From: a virus
Direction: 5' to 3' (one strand)
Virus record (IMG/VR): IMGVR_UViG_3300025828_005303
Span: 1 to 64,000 of that record
DNA: 64,000 nt
In this document: in pieces, positions 48,078 to 55,956 of the stretch
Layout: every line of letters starts with the position of its first letter
How positions within the stretch are numbered: the stretch's first letter is position 1
Notes under the pieces: generated by a model
What the model saw: only the letters and a program-made list of their open reading frames with translations
Told to the model about the DNA's origin: nothing
Database searches by the model: none
Translations under genes and position numbers: made by a program

Positions 48078-49225
48078 AATCAAATATATGTCCTCTGCCA
48101 TGGACACATCTGGAAGTGGATGTAAATGGATCAGCATCACCTTGCTGTCTGTACAAAGGCAACATCGAAGATTTTAAAGTTTATGAAACTGATCTTAAAA
48201 CGATACAGCAAAGCGAATACATGAATTCCTTACGTAAGCAGTTCAAAAGCGGACAAAGACCAAACGGGTGCGAAAGTTGTTGGGCAGAAGAAAATGCTGG
48301 CAAAGTTTCTAAAAGACAAAACTCGATCTATAAACTGAGTAAAAGTCTCAAAGATTGGACACCCGATAGCGAGCCAACCTTGAAGTTCATTGACTTTAAA
48401 CTGGGCAACGTTTGTAATCTTAAGTGCAGGATATGTGGTTCTTGGTCCTCATCCAAATGGGCACAGGAAGAATTAGATTACGGAGAGAATCCAGTGGCAA
48501 GAAAAAATTTAAAAGAAGGCGGATGGCCGAAAAAACACCCGCAATTTTTTGAGGAAATAAAAGATGTATTGAAAGATGTAGAATATTTTGAGTTCACCGG
48601 AGGAGAGCCTTTCATGATACAAAATCATTTTAAAATTTTGGAATATTGTGTACAGCAGGGTTACGCCAAAAATCAAGACATACATTACAATACCAATGGC
48701 ACACAGTTGCCTCCGAAAAATGTATTTTGGTTGTGGAAACACTTTAAGAGAGTTGAGATAGCATTCAGCATAGATGATGTGGGAGAACAGTTTGAATATC
48801 AAAGGCACCCAGCAAAATGGAAAGAGGTGAATGAAAACATCCAGAAGTTCAAAGAATATAATCCGGGAAATATAGATTTCCAAATTTGTAGCACCATAAA
48901 CATCTTCAATATTTTCAGTCTGGCAAAATTGGCCTATTGGGTGAAACAGATTGATCCAAAATTTTTCTATGTGAACACTTGTTTTGATCCAGAATATTTT
49001 AACATACAAACCCTGCCGAGACAGATCAAAAATATAGCAACAGACAGATATATCCAGATAAAAGAATTCAAAGGCATAATTGATTACATGAACAGCAGTG
49101 ACAGGTACTCGGAGGAAATGAACAAACAGCGTCGAGATAGAATTTTACTGGCGGACAAACACCGTGGTGAAAAATTTAGTGAAGCATTTCCAATTTTAAA
49201 TAATATGTTGAAAGTTTATGAGTAG
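48059..49225 (+). CDS. radical SAM protein 5 with N-terminal SPASM-like module
   Basis: The 388-residue protein is the shortest of the five. The N-terminal module is NICPLPWTHLEVDVNGSASPCC, MNSLRKQFKSGQRPNGCESCW, very close to the canonical SPASM consensus. The catalytic motif CNLKCRICG (about residue 120) and FTGGEPFM follow. It begins inside the last codons of copy 4 and its stop overlaps the SGNH-like gene 49218. Its substrate may be a peptide, since SPASM enzymes often modify peptides, but other substrates are possible. Confidence 0.85.
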   Translation: MVERYLKSNICPLPWTHLEVDVNGSASPCCLYKGNIEDFKVYETDLKTIQQSEYMNSLRKQFKSGQRPNGCESCWAEENAGKVSKRQNSIYKLSKSLKDWTPDSEPTLKFIDFKLGNVCNLKCRICGSWSSSKWAQEELDYGENPVARKNLKEGGWPKKHPQFFEEIKDVLKDVEYFEFTGGEPFMIQNHFKILEYCVQQGYAKNQDIHYNTNGTQLPPKNVFWLWKHFKRVEIAFSIDDVGEQFEYQRHPAKWKEVNENIQKFKEYNPGNIDFQICSTINIFNIFSLAKLAYWVKQIDPKFFYVNTCFDPEYFNIQTLPRQIKNIATDRYIQIKEFKGIIDYMNSSDRYSEEMNKQRRDRILLADKHRGEKFSEAFPILNNMLKVYE

Positions 49226-50021
49226 TATAGGAAAAGAAACAGTTTTATCGGGCGGTTGTAGTTTCACTTATGGCAACGAGCTCAGCGATGACACAGGTAA
49301 AAATTACAGTAGCAAGACCTGGGCCGCTAGGTTGAATGATACAGTTGCAGGAAATTATTTTTGTGTGGCAAAAGGAGGTTTGGGAAATTCAGGAATTGCT
49401 AGGAGAGTCTTTGACTATGTGGCAAACAGAAAAGAAGAAAAAATAATTGTAGTTGTGATGTGGACATTCCTCAGCAGATACGATTGGGCAATGGCAAGGA
49501 ACAGCAACCTGGAAAGGACAAGATGGGCAACAATAACACCATGGGATACAAATCTACGACAAAAAGAAGTAGAAAACACAATCGGCCACAGTGAACCTGT
49601 GATGGACGAATTCAAAAAGAGACAGCATCTTTACAAAGAAACAGGAATAGGACCGTTCGCTGACAGTCTGTACAAATATGCCGCCAACCAATACCACGAA
49701 GCATATCTCAGTTGGAAATCTATTGTTTGGTTGCAGAACATTTTGGAGAAAAAGAAAATACCATATATGTTCACACTTGCCGATAACAGCCTTTTTTACA
49801 ATGACAAAAAGCCTATCCACAAAGAGGACAGTCTTTTGACCGCACTGTATAACGAAATAGATTTTACCAGATGGTTCAGTTTTGGTGAAAGAATGATGGG
49901 TTTTAACCAATGGGCCAAAATGAATGAATATCCGTACGCCACGACTCATCCACTAGACGAGGCGCACCAAGATGCTGTAAAATTAATGAAGGAGACTTTT
50001 TTAAAATGTTTGAAAAACTAA
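49218..50021 (+). CDS. SGNH-hydrolase-like protein 2
   Basis: The 267-residue protein begins VLSGGCSFTYGNELSDD (block I-like GCSFT) and continues with KGGLGNSGIARR (block II Gly and Asn), VVVMWTFLSRYDW (block III-like) and THPLDEAHQDAVKLM (possible Asp/His pair near residue 250). The order is the same as in the 43422 protein, so the radical SAM run is bracketed by two related SGNH-type proteins. The activity is predicted, not proved: the usual catalytic GDSL Asp is replaced by Cys. It overlaps the first microprotein gene by 16 bases. Confidence 0.5.
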   Translation: MSSIGKETVLSGGCSFTYGNELSDDTGKNYSSKTWAARLNDTVAGNYFCVAKGGLGNSGIARRVFDYVANRKEEKIIVVVMWTFLSRYDWAMARNSNLERTRWATITPWDTNLRQKEVENTIGHSEPVMDEFKKRQHLYKETGIGPFADSLYKYAANQYHEAYLSWKSIVWLQNILEKKKIPYMFTLADNSLFYNDKKPIHKEDSLLTALYNEIDFTRWFSFGERMMGFNQWAKMNEYPYATTHPLDEAHQDAVKLMKETFLKCLKN

Positions 50022-50113
50022 TTGCCAAAATAAAAAAATACCTAAGTGACATTACATACAAAAGAAAACTTAAAAAGTTAAGGAAAAAGAAGGATCCGTA
50101 TCTATACAGATGA
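50006..50113 (+). CDS. basic microprotein A (35 residues, DPYLYR end)
   Basis: A 35-residue frame starts at ATG 50006 within the end of the SGNH-like gene and stops at an ATGA overlap with the methyltransferase. GGAG lies 11 bases before its ATG. It reads MFEKLIAKIKKYL... and ends KKKDPYLYR. It is strongly basic and amphipathic. Microprotein B (50798) is its paralog and sits on the other side of the methyltransferase, so this is very unlikely to be a chance frame. Possible roles: a peptide substrate for the nearby radical SAM enzymes, or a small nucleic-acid- or membrane-binding factor. Confidence 0.7.
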   Translation: MFEKLIAKIKKYLSDITYKRKLKKLRKKKDPYLYR

Positions 50114-50805
50114 GCAAAGTAAAAACATTCTATGACAGAAATCCTTTTCCGGGCAATTACTCGGTAAAAAATTTCCTGACACAGCAAAAACACAGAGATA
50201 ACAAATATATAAATTTTATTGTTGATCAAACCAAAGGTCGAAAAACTTTGCTTGATATAGGATGTGGAACTGGATATATTTCAAACTTTTTGGCCTACAC
50301 AAACAAAGACATAAAAATAACCGGTGTTGATTTCAGCAACGGTGTAGCGATTGCCAAAAAAATTTCTGATAAACTAGGCAACAAAAATATCAAATGGATG
50401 CAGAAAGATTTTATTGAAATGGAAAAATCCAAAAAATATGACGTCATTCTATGCCAGGGTGTGTTACACCATATGCCAGATTACAAACTGGCTGTAACCA
50501 AAATCAAATCTTTGTTGAAGCCAAACGGAATCATACTATTGGGCGTCTATAATAAATGGGTAAAACTTTTACAAAAGATTGCTCCTTTGTCTTTTTTTGA
50601 AAGCAAGATATTAAAAAAAGATCAAATGGAATGCCCGTTTGAAATTGGTTTTGACCACAAAGATGTTCAGGATATGTTTGACGACTACAAAGTGACAGCA
50701 TCGTATCCGATCATATCAAAAATATTCCCTAACTTTCATCTTGTATGGAAGGCAAACAGTGGAGGATTAACAACTTACAAACTTGAAAGGAGAAAATATG
50801 TTTAG
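50110..50805 (+). CDS. class I SAM-dependent methyltransferase
   Basis: The 231-residue protein has the Rossmann methyltransferase order: LLDIGCGTGYISNFL (motif I, about residues 43-57), ITGVDFSNG (acidic end of strand 2), KDFIEMEKSKKYDVILCQGVLHHM (motif IV region) and LKPNGIILLGVY. The N-terminal FYDRNPFPGNY segment resembles methyltransferases linked to surface sugars or lipids. It overlaps microprotein A at the start (ATGA) and microprotein B at the end. The acceptor is unknown. Confidence 0.85.
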   Translation: MSKVKTFYDRNPFPGNYSVKNFLTQQKHRDNKYINFIVDQTKGRKTLLDIGCGTGYISNFLAYTNKDIKITGVDFSNGVAIAKKISDKLGNKNIKWMQKDFIEMEKSKKYDVILCQGVLHHMPDYKLAVTKIKSLLKPNGIILLGVYNKWVKLLQKIAPLSFFESKILKKDQMECPFEIGFDHKDVQDMFDDYKVTASYPIISKIFPNFHLVWKANSGGLTTYKLERRKYV

Positions 50806-50902
50806 TTGGATTAAAAAAATATATCTCAAAATAAAACAAGAGATTGAGTATAGGAAAAGAATAAAAGAACTTAAAAAGAAAGATCCTTTTATCTACAAGT
50901 AA
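50798..50902 (+). CDS. basic microprotein B (34 residues, DPFIYK end)
   Basis: A 34-residue frame starts at ATG 50798 with an excellent ribosome site (AAAGGAGAAAAT), overlapping the methyltransferase by 8 bases and ending 3 bases before the next ATG. It begins MFSWIKKIYLKI and ends ELKKKDPFIYK. With microprotein A it shares the MF start, an I-x-Y-[KR]-[KR] stretch, an [KR]-x-L-[KR]-KK segment and the closing DP-aromatic-[IL]-Y-[KR]. The conserved C-terminal Tyr and Asp-Pro are the most striking part. Function unknown. Confidence 0.75.
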   Translation: MFSWIKKIYLKIKQEIEYRKRIKELKKKDPFIYK

Positions 50903-50905
50903 ACC

Positions 50906-51493
50906 ATGAATACACTTGCGGAAATAAAAGACAAATTCAAAAACTGGTTCAAAAAAGACCAACGATTTGATCTGAAAGAATTAGTGGAAATAGATGTGCA
51001 GGAAGATCCTGTAAGACCCGAATTGGATTTGGAATTCAGAACATCATATGGACGCAAAATTTTTGGATTGCTCGATCAGGATAAAAACCTAATGGCTATA
51101 ATATGCATCGCCTTTACAAACGAAATTCCTAAAAGTGTTAAGGAGTTAAAAGACATGAGCAAGGACGCACATCTGCAGTCGGTGTTGAGAAATAATCTCG
51201 TGGGTAGAGTCGCTGTGGCTTACACAGTATGGGCCAAGATGAAGGGAGGAGGCAAACACATCCTGAATGAGATATATAAAAAATTTAAAAGAGAAAATCA
51301 CATAGATCGTTTGGTGACTTTATCTCCCATCACAGAAATGGCAGAAAAGTTTCATCTCGGAAACGGAGCAACCTGTCTGCAACAAAATGCCACAACGGTG
51401 AATTATGAATACGACATCACACTAGAGGAATGGCAAGAAAGGGTAGAAAAATTGAAAGAAAAATTCAGTAAAATTAAGTGGAGTATCAAATGA
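50906..51493 (+). CDS. putative acyltransferase (GNAT-like) of unknown substrate
   Basis: The 195-residue protein starts with a basic helix (EIKDKFKNWFKK). A strand ICIAFTNEIP and the segment VGRVAVAYTVWAKMKGGGKHILNEIY are followed by DRLVTLSPITEMAEKFHLGNGA. The Gly-rich turn before a helix (GGGKHIL) and the TLSP...FHLGNGA end look like a GNAT-type CoA-binding fold related to the malonyl-CoA decarboxylase C-terminal region. Similarity is only at the pattern level. It overlaps the DNA glycosylase-like gene by four bases (ATGA). Confidence 0.45.
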   Translation: MNTLAEIKDKFKNWFKKDQRFDLKELVEIDVQEDPVRPELDLEFRTSYGRKIFGLLDQDKNLMAIICIAFTNEIPKSVKELKDMSKDAHLQSVLRNNLVGRVAVAYTVWAKMKGGGKHILNEIYKKFKRENHIDRLVTLSPITEMAEKFHLGNGATCLQQNATTVNYEYDITLEEWQERVEKLKEKFSKIKWSIK

Positions 51494-51888
51494 GAGATGA
51501 CCTAATGGTACAACAACAGGTTAATAGCGTGTGGCAACACATGGTGGGCGTGATATGTCTCAATCAAACCTATAGGAAACAGGTCAAAGAGATACTTCCA
51601 AAATTGTTCAAGAGATATCCAGATCCTGTAAAATTTATTAGGGGTCGAGCGAAAGCACAGGAAAAGATGTTGAAACCGTTGGGTATGTGGAGTGTGAGAG
51701 TAAAAAGGTTGAGACAAATGAGCGTAGATTATCTCACCTGGGACGGAAAAGAGGCAAGTGACCTTTATGGTATAGGAAAATATGGAAGTGACAGTTACAA
51801 AATATTTTATAAGAATGAAATACCGAATGATGTACAGGACAAAGAACTTAAAAAATATATAGAATCTATAGAGGACATTAGAGGATGA
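51490..51888 (+). CDS. HhH-GPD-type DNA glycosylase, MBD4-like
   Basis: The ATG at 51490 overlaps the TGA of the preceding gene; GGAG lies just upstream. The 132-residue protein is a near-minimal glycosylase domain: HMVGVICLNQT, LFKRYPDP, MLKPLGMWSVRVKRLRQMS, YLTW, LYGIGKYGSDSYKIF (helix-hairpin-helix, about residues 91-105) and an Asp before KELKKY that fits the catalytic residue. Segment by segment it resembles the C-terminal domain of MBD4, a thymine/uracil mismatch glycosylase. It might remove or edit a modified base, or act on host DNA. It lies next to a carbamoyltransferase gene, with ATGA overlap. Confidence 0.75.
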   Translation: MRDDLMVQQQVNSVWQHMVGVICLNQTYRKQVKEILPKLFKRYPDPVKFIRGRAKAQEKMLKPLGMWSVRVKRLRQMSVDYLTWDGKEASDLYGIGKYGSDSYKIFYKNEIPNDVQDKELKKYIESIEDIRG

Positions 51889-53351
51889 GAATACTGGGAA
51901 TTAACTGCATGAACCACGACGCCGCTATGTCTGTTGTGGATTTTAGCAACGGCAAAGGAGAAATACTATGGGCCGCACACTCGGAAAGATACTCCAAAGT
52001 CAAAAACGATCACTACCTCAACTGGGGTATAGTGAACGAGGCAAACACTTACGGACCTTTTGACAAGGTTGTGTATTATGAAAAGCCTTTTTTGAAGAAG
52101 ACAAGACAGTTCTACGCAGGACAGTATGGGTTGGCAATGAGTTATACAGAAATGCCACAATGGCACCTGGATCATTTCAATATTAAGATAGATGAGTATG
52201 TCAAACATCACGACTCACACGCCGCGGCCGGATATTACACCTCGCCTTTTACTCATGCCACTATCCTCACAGTGGATGCGATAGGTGAATGGAACACTGT
52301 TTCCATATCCACGGCCGAAGGCACACAAATCAGGACACAAGAAACAATAAATTATCCCGACTCTATAGGAGTTTTATATTCGGCGTTCACACACCGTTGT
52401 GGATTGAAACCAGCAGAGGAGGAGTATATCCTCATGGGTATGGCCGCTTACGGCAAGCCAAAATACAAAGATGATATCTACAACGACTTTGTGGAACAGT
52501 CACCTTTCAGGCTGAAAAAGAATCTACACAGGGGTTTGGGAGAATGGCACCCCGAAGCAGACGTAATGGACATCGCGGCCAGCATACAACAGGTCACAGA
52601 AGAATGCCTGGCAGATTTGTGGATGAGGGCATCTAGATACTCATCAAGGAATCTTGTTTATGCGGGAGGAGTTGCTTTGAACTGTGCCGCAAACAGAGTT
52701 CTAGCAGATATGAATCTTTTCGATAACATTTGGATAATACCCAATCCCGGTGACGCAGGATCAAGTTTGGGTTGCATAGCGGCCAATGAGAAAATGTTCT
52801 TGAACTGGCAACATCCTTTTCTGGGACACAACATAGACGGCGAGTATCCTGTTGACAGTTTGATCAAAGAACTAAAGGAAAACAAGATGGTGGGAGTGGC
52901 AAGTGGCAGGGCGGAATTTGGCCCAAGGGCACTTGGTAATAGATCACTGTTGGCAGACCCTAGAGGACCCGAGATAAAGGATTTGGTAAACAGTATCAAG
53001 AAAAGACAGAAGTTCAGACCGTTCGCACCAGCCATATTAGAAGAGGATGTGAACGACTATTTCACCCTTCCTAAAGCCGTTAAAAACACCCCTTATATGC
53101 AATTTACAGCGCCTTGTACTGCTGGTAAAGACTTTCCTGCTATAATACACCATGATCACACAAGTAGGGTTCAAACCGTGCGTAAGACGGATAATCCAGG
53201 GTTCCACGCACTGCTCACAGAATGGAAAAAACAGACTGGTTGCCCCATACTTTTGAATACCAGTTTGAACATAAAAGGACAACCAATCGTGAACGATAGA
53301 GAGGATGGTAAAGCATTTACCAACAAGTACGGAGTTAAAGTACTAGGATGA
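51885..53351 (+). CDS. NodU/TobZ-family carbamoyltransferase
   Basis: The 488-residue protein has both family domains. The N-terminal one includes GINCMNHDAA, HHDSHAAAGYY and LMGMAAYGKPKY (metal-binding and carbamoyl-adenylate site), and the YAGGVALNCAAN segment sits near residue 260. The C-terminal one includes EFGPRALGNRSLLADPR, RPFAPAIL and LLNTSLNIKGQPIV. Such enzymes transfer carbamoyl from carbamoyl phosphate to hydroxyls of sugars, antibiotics or nodulation factors. It is slightly shorter than most (about 550) but complete in motifs. Common in marine T4-like phages with unknown target. Stop and the next small gene overlap as ATGA. Confidence 0.9.
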   Translation: MRILGINCMNHDAAMSVVDFSNGKGEILWAAHSERYSKVKNDHYLNWGIVNEANTYGPFDKVVYYEKPFLKKTRQFYAGQYGLAMSYTEMPQWHLDHFNIKIDEYVKHHDSHAAAGYYTSPFTHATILTVDAIGEWNTVSISTAEGTQIRTQETINYPDSIGVLYSAFTHRCGLKPAEEEYILMGMAAYGKPKYKDDIYNDFVEQSPFRLKKNLHRGLGEWHPEADVMDIAASIQQVTEECLADLWMRASRYSSRNLVYAGGVALNCAANRVLADMNLFDNIWIIPNPGDAGSSLGCIAANEKMFLNWQHPFLGHNIDGEYPVDSLIKELKENKMVGVASGRAEFGPRALGNRSLLADPRGPEIKDLVNSIKKRQKFRPFAPAILEEDVNDYFTLPKAVKNTPYMQFTAPCTAGKDFPAIIHHDHTSRVQTVRKTDNPGFHALLTEWKKQTGCPILLNTSLNIKGQPIVNDREDGKAFTNKYGVKVLG

Positions 53352-53497
53352 GATATCTAATTATTTTTTTATTCTGTCTAGGTTGTGGTATAAAACCTTC
53401 TGCCACGTGTGGTGTTGATCTAAAAAAGGAAACGATGAAAGAGATCAAGGATAGTTGTATTGAACATCCTCAAGTGGGAGTAAAGGCAGAATTCTAA
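53348..53497 (+). CDS. tiny lipoprotein-like secreted protein
   Basis: A 49-residue frame begins at an ATGA overlap and ends at TAATG with the next gene, so it is coupled on both sides. The N-terminus MRYLIIFLFCLGCGIKP is a short signal peptide followed by a lipobox-like LGC (Cys13). Further Cys at 21 and 37 could form a disulphide. The mature part is about 36 residues. A cell-envelope role such as a superinfection or lysis helper is possible, but there is no family match. Confidence 0.6.
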   Translation: MRYLIIFLFCLGCGIKPSATCGVDLKKETMKEIKDSCIEHPQVGVKAEF

Positions 53498-54783
53498 TGT
53501 ATGATTGTGTTTGTGTGGATTTCAATATTGACAGCAATCGACAAAAAATAGAAAAAATATTTCCACACGCAAAATTTACTCCTTTTGTTGATTCCTACTT
53601 TGATATATTAAAGTCTTACATATCCGAAATAAAAACATCTCACTTTTGGTTTTTGACAACACTAGATGACCTTTCAACGTTTGATTTTGATTTTGTCCCG
53701 GAACAGCATCAAGATAGTCAAATACATCTCTGGCACAATGCCGAACAGAAAGAAGGCAATTTGTTCCTGATACCAACAAACGAATTCAAGAAACAGTTAC
53801 CCCAACTGAAACATCTCAGAGATTTTGCTGACATAAATTACCACCAAGTGGAAATCAAATCACATAAATGGCCAGAGTACAAATTTGAATATTCTAATTT
53901 GTACCAAAAGGTAAAAAATCAAAAAAGTTTGTACGCTCATTATTTTTTCGAATCCACGTCTAAGTCCGAACCTAGCCTGTGGGAAGACAAAAAACTCTAT
54001 GTCAACAATCATGAGCATACCTGTCTCACCATTCCCAAATTAAAGTTTCAAAAAGAATTGTACGAGTATGAAAGGATATATTTTGTTGATAAATTTGATA
54101 AACCACCCAAATTTGATATTTTTTTCTTACACAACAATGAACCACAGGCCCTTGCTAATCTCAGTGTGCTAAAGGAACATTTAGGCCATATAGGAAGGGA
54201 ACCTAAAGTTGTATCGGGTATCAATGGAAGAGATAATGCCTTAAGGCATTGTGCCAAAAATTCTACCAGCGAGTACTTCTACGTGGTGCCCGCCAAACTA
54301 GAGATAGATCCAGAATTCAAATTTAATTACACACCATCCACACTCAAATCAAATAGACATTACATTTTTGGATGTTACAATAGACTAATAAGTTATATGT
54401 ACGGACATCAGGCAGTGGTGCTCTACTTTAAAGAGGCAGTGTTAAACACGCCTTCTGGAGTTTTGGATTTCACACTTCATTCACCACACGAATACGTTAA
54501 TGAAAGGTCAGGCTACACTAATTTTTTCAAAGATTCTAAAGTAAATTATAGGACTACTTTTAGAGAAGTGGTTAAACTTTTGTATCAAAAACATACCAAA
54601 CCCACAGTTGAGGGTGATTTTATACTGGAACAATGGAAGTCGGTAGACAATATTTTTACCAAAAAGGCCTGCACTGATGCTGAAACTTTCTGTAGCAGAC
54701 ACAATTATAGTCTAGATAAATTGCTTGAAACGTTTGATTGGGAATTCGTAGACAGATTATTTCTTGAAAGTTTTGGTCAGTAG
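53497..54783 (+). CDS. large protein of unknown function, possible glycosyltransferase
   Basis: The 428-residue protein starts at TAATG. It has alternating aromatic-rich strands (SHFWFLTTLDDLSTFDFDF, IHLWHNAEQKEGNLFLIP), then FDIFFLHNNEPQALANL and KNSTSEYFYVVPAKLEIDPEF. This last part resembles the DxD-bearing segment of marine phage GT-A-type proteins. No complete catalytic set is visible. It ends the plus-strand accessory operon; the last 27 bases overlap the convergent gene on the minus strand. Confidence 0.45.
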   Translation: MYDCVCVDFNIDSNRQKIEKIFPHAKFTPFVDSYFDILKSYISEIKTSHFWFLTTLDDLSTFDFDFVPEQHQDSQIHLWHNAEQKEGNLFLIPTNEFKKQLPQLKHLRDFADINYHQVEIKSHKWPEYKFEYSNLYQKVKNQKSLYAHYFFESTSKSEPSLWEDKKLYVNNHEHTCLTIPKLKFQKELYEYERIYFVDKFDKPPKFDIFFLHNNEPQALANLSVLKEHLGHIGREPKVVSGINGRDNALRHCAKNSTSEYFYVVPAKLEIDPEFKFNYTPSTLKSNRHYIFGCYNRLISYMYGHQAVVLYFKEAVLNTPSGVLDFTLHSPHEYVNERSGYTNFFKDSKVNYRTTFREVVKLLYQKHTKPTVEGDFILEQWKSVDNIFTKKACTDAETFCSRHNYSLDKLLETFDWEFVDRLFLESFGQ

Positions 54784-55110
54784 TTTTTCTGTTTTACTTT
54801 CCATGTCCGATTTGAGACGCTGAATATTGAACTTCATCTGTACTGCCTTGATGTTTTTTCTATTCTGTAAAATGTGCTGTCTAAGTGTGCGAACTATTCT
54901 GGATTGATTATTATTTTTGAGATCGTTTTCGATATCAAATTTTATAGTGATCTTGTTTTTTAGATGTAGTTCGCACCACTTGACATACTTGATTGGCAAG
55001 TTTCTATATTCCAGTCCATCTAAAATTTCTGGCCATTCCTTAACAAAATCTTTTGTAAGTTCTACCCAGGTCGGACTACTTTTTGGTTTTTGCTTTCTTT
55101 TTGGAGTCAT
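54757..55110 (-). CDS. conserved phage protein of unknown function, basic
   Basis: The 117-residue, basic, helical protein (LPIKYVKWCELHLKNKITIKFDIENDLKNNN in the middle) resembles a small family I recall from marine T4-like genomes. The first 12 residues (TPKRKQKPKSSP) overlap the upstream gene by 35 bases. A nucleic-acid-binding role is possible from the charge. It is the last gene of the unit starting at the promoter at 55957. Confidence 0.55.
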   Translation of the reverse strand: MTPKRKQKPKSSPTWVELTKDFVKEWPEILDGLEYRNLPIKYVKWCELHLKNKITIKFDIENDLKNNNQSRIVRTLRQHILQNRKNIKAVQMKFNIQRLKSDMESKTEKLLTKTFKK

Positions 55111-55600
55111 CCGAATCTTTACTAGTCTTTGGTTTTGCCTCGCTTGACTCTACAAATGCAAGATCAGAAATTTCTACTTTTCTTTCCTTGGCAATAAGTT
55201 TGTTCAATTCGTCCAGTTGAACTTCACCTTGGTTGCCAGCACCCATTGTGACTATTACGTCTTTGGTTGGCATTTTTTTAAGAAAATTGTTTTGGTGTAA
55301 GTATGGCAACATTTCCACACCATCGCTGAATCTCGATCTAGATAAAAAAGTACCAAGTTCAAAACTAGCCTGGCCCTCTGGAGATTCAAGCACTTTCATG
55401 AATGAATCGTGATAGTTGTTGTCTAAAAATTTAGGACCCATTACCAAACAGTTTGTTGGTTCGTCTGGAACAGTTCTAAATATTATAGCAACATTGGCAC
55501 CACTGTCTTTCAATTTTCCTATGTGTTTGATCTGCTTTCTGTTAGAAGCCACAGTTTCTTTTGTGCCTTCAACATCCATTGGCATCATTTGTTGTACCAT
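55076..55600 (-). CDS. conserved phage protein with lysine-rich tail, function unknown
   Basis: The 174-residue protein has an N-terminal globular part (residues 20-110) with strand/helix segments ANVAIIFRTVPDEPTNCLVMG and FMKVLESPEGQASFELGTFLSRSRF. A linker follows and then a highly charged Ser/Lys-rich tail (SSEAKPKTSKDSDDSKKKAKTKK). It follows the 55610 gene at nine bases and shares its promoter. Marine phages have similar proteins; the role is unknown. Confidence 0.55.
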   Translation of the reverse strand: MVQQMMPMDVEGTKETVASNRKQIKHIGKLKDSGANVAIIFRTVPDEPTNCLVMGPKFLDNNYHDSFMKVLESPEGQASFELGTFLSRSRFSDGVEMLPYLHQNNFLKKMPTKDVIVTMGAGNQGEVQLDELNKLIAKERKVEISDLAFVESSEAKPKTSKDSDDSKKKAKTKK

Positions 55601-55609
55601 TGTGTTCTC

Positions 55610-55921
55610 CTATTTCTTTGCTTCGGCAGTTGCTGGTGCTTCTGCTTTGGCATCTTCTGGTTTTTGTTCTGGCGCCACTTTGGCCAAGAACTGTTGTAAT
55701 TTATTAAACATCGCTCCAACGGTAGCCATTTCGTTTGCTCTGAAGGCACCTCTTGTTGAAGCCACGTCGATGATTGTTGCTAGATTTCTCAAATCACCTA
55801 CAGCCAACGTACCAGGATCAGACTGGATATTTGCCTGTTGTCCTGCCGGTGCCTGTTGCGGTTGCGCCTCTGTTTTTGTTTTGGCGGAACCTTTTTTAAG
55901 TTGTTTCTTTTTACTTGCCAT
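55610..55921 (-). CDS. conserved phage protein with disordered charged ends
   Basis: The 103-residue protein has a basic start (ASKKKQLKKGSAKTK), a Gln/Ala/Pro linker and a structured helix region (DLRNLATIIDVASTRGAFRANEMATVGAMFNKLQQFLAKV, about residues 42-83). It ends in an Ala/Glu/Pro/Lys-rich tail. Strong ribosome site (TAGGAGAAATAAAA) and the consensus promoter at 55957-55986 suggest high expression. A DNA-binding or replication accessory role is a guess only. Confidence 0.6.
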   Translation of the reverse strand: MASKKKQLKKGSAKTKTEAQPQQAPAGQQANIQSDPGTLAVGDLRNLATIIDVASTRGAFRANEMATVGAMFNKLQQFLAKVAPEQKPEDAKAEAPATAEAKK

Positions 55922-55956
55922 TTTTATTTCTCCTATAATTGCAATTATATACGTAT

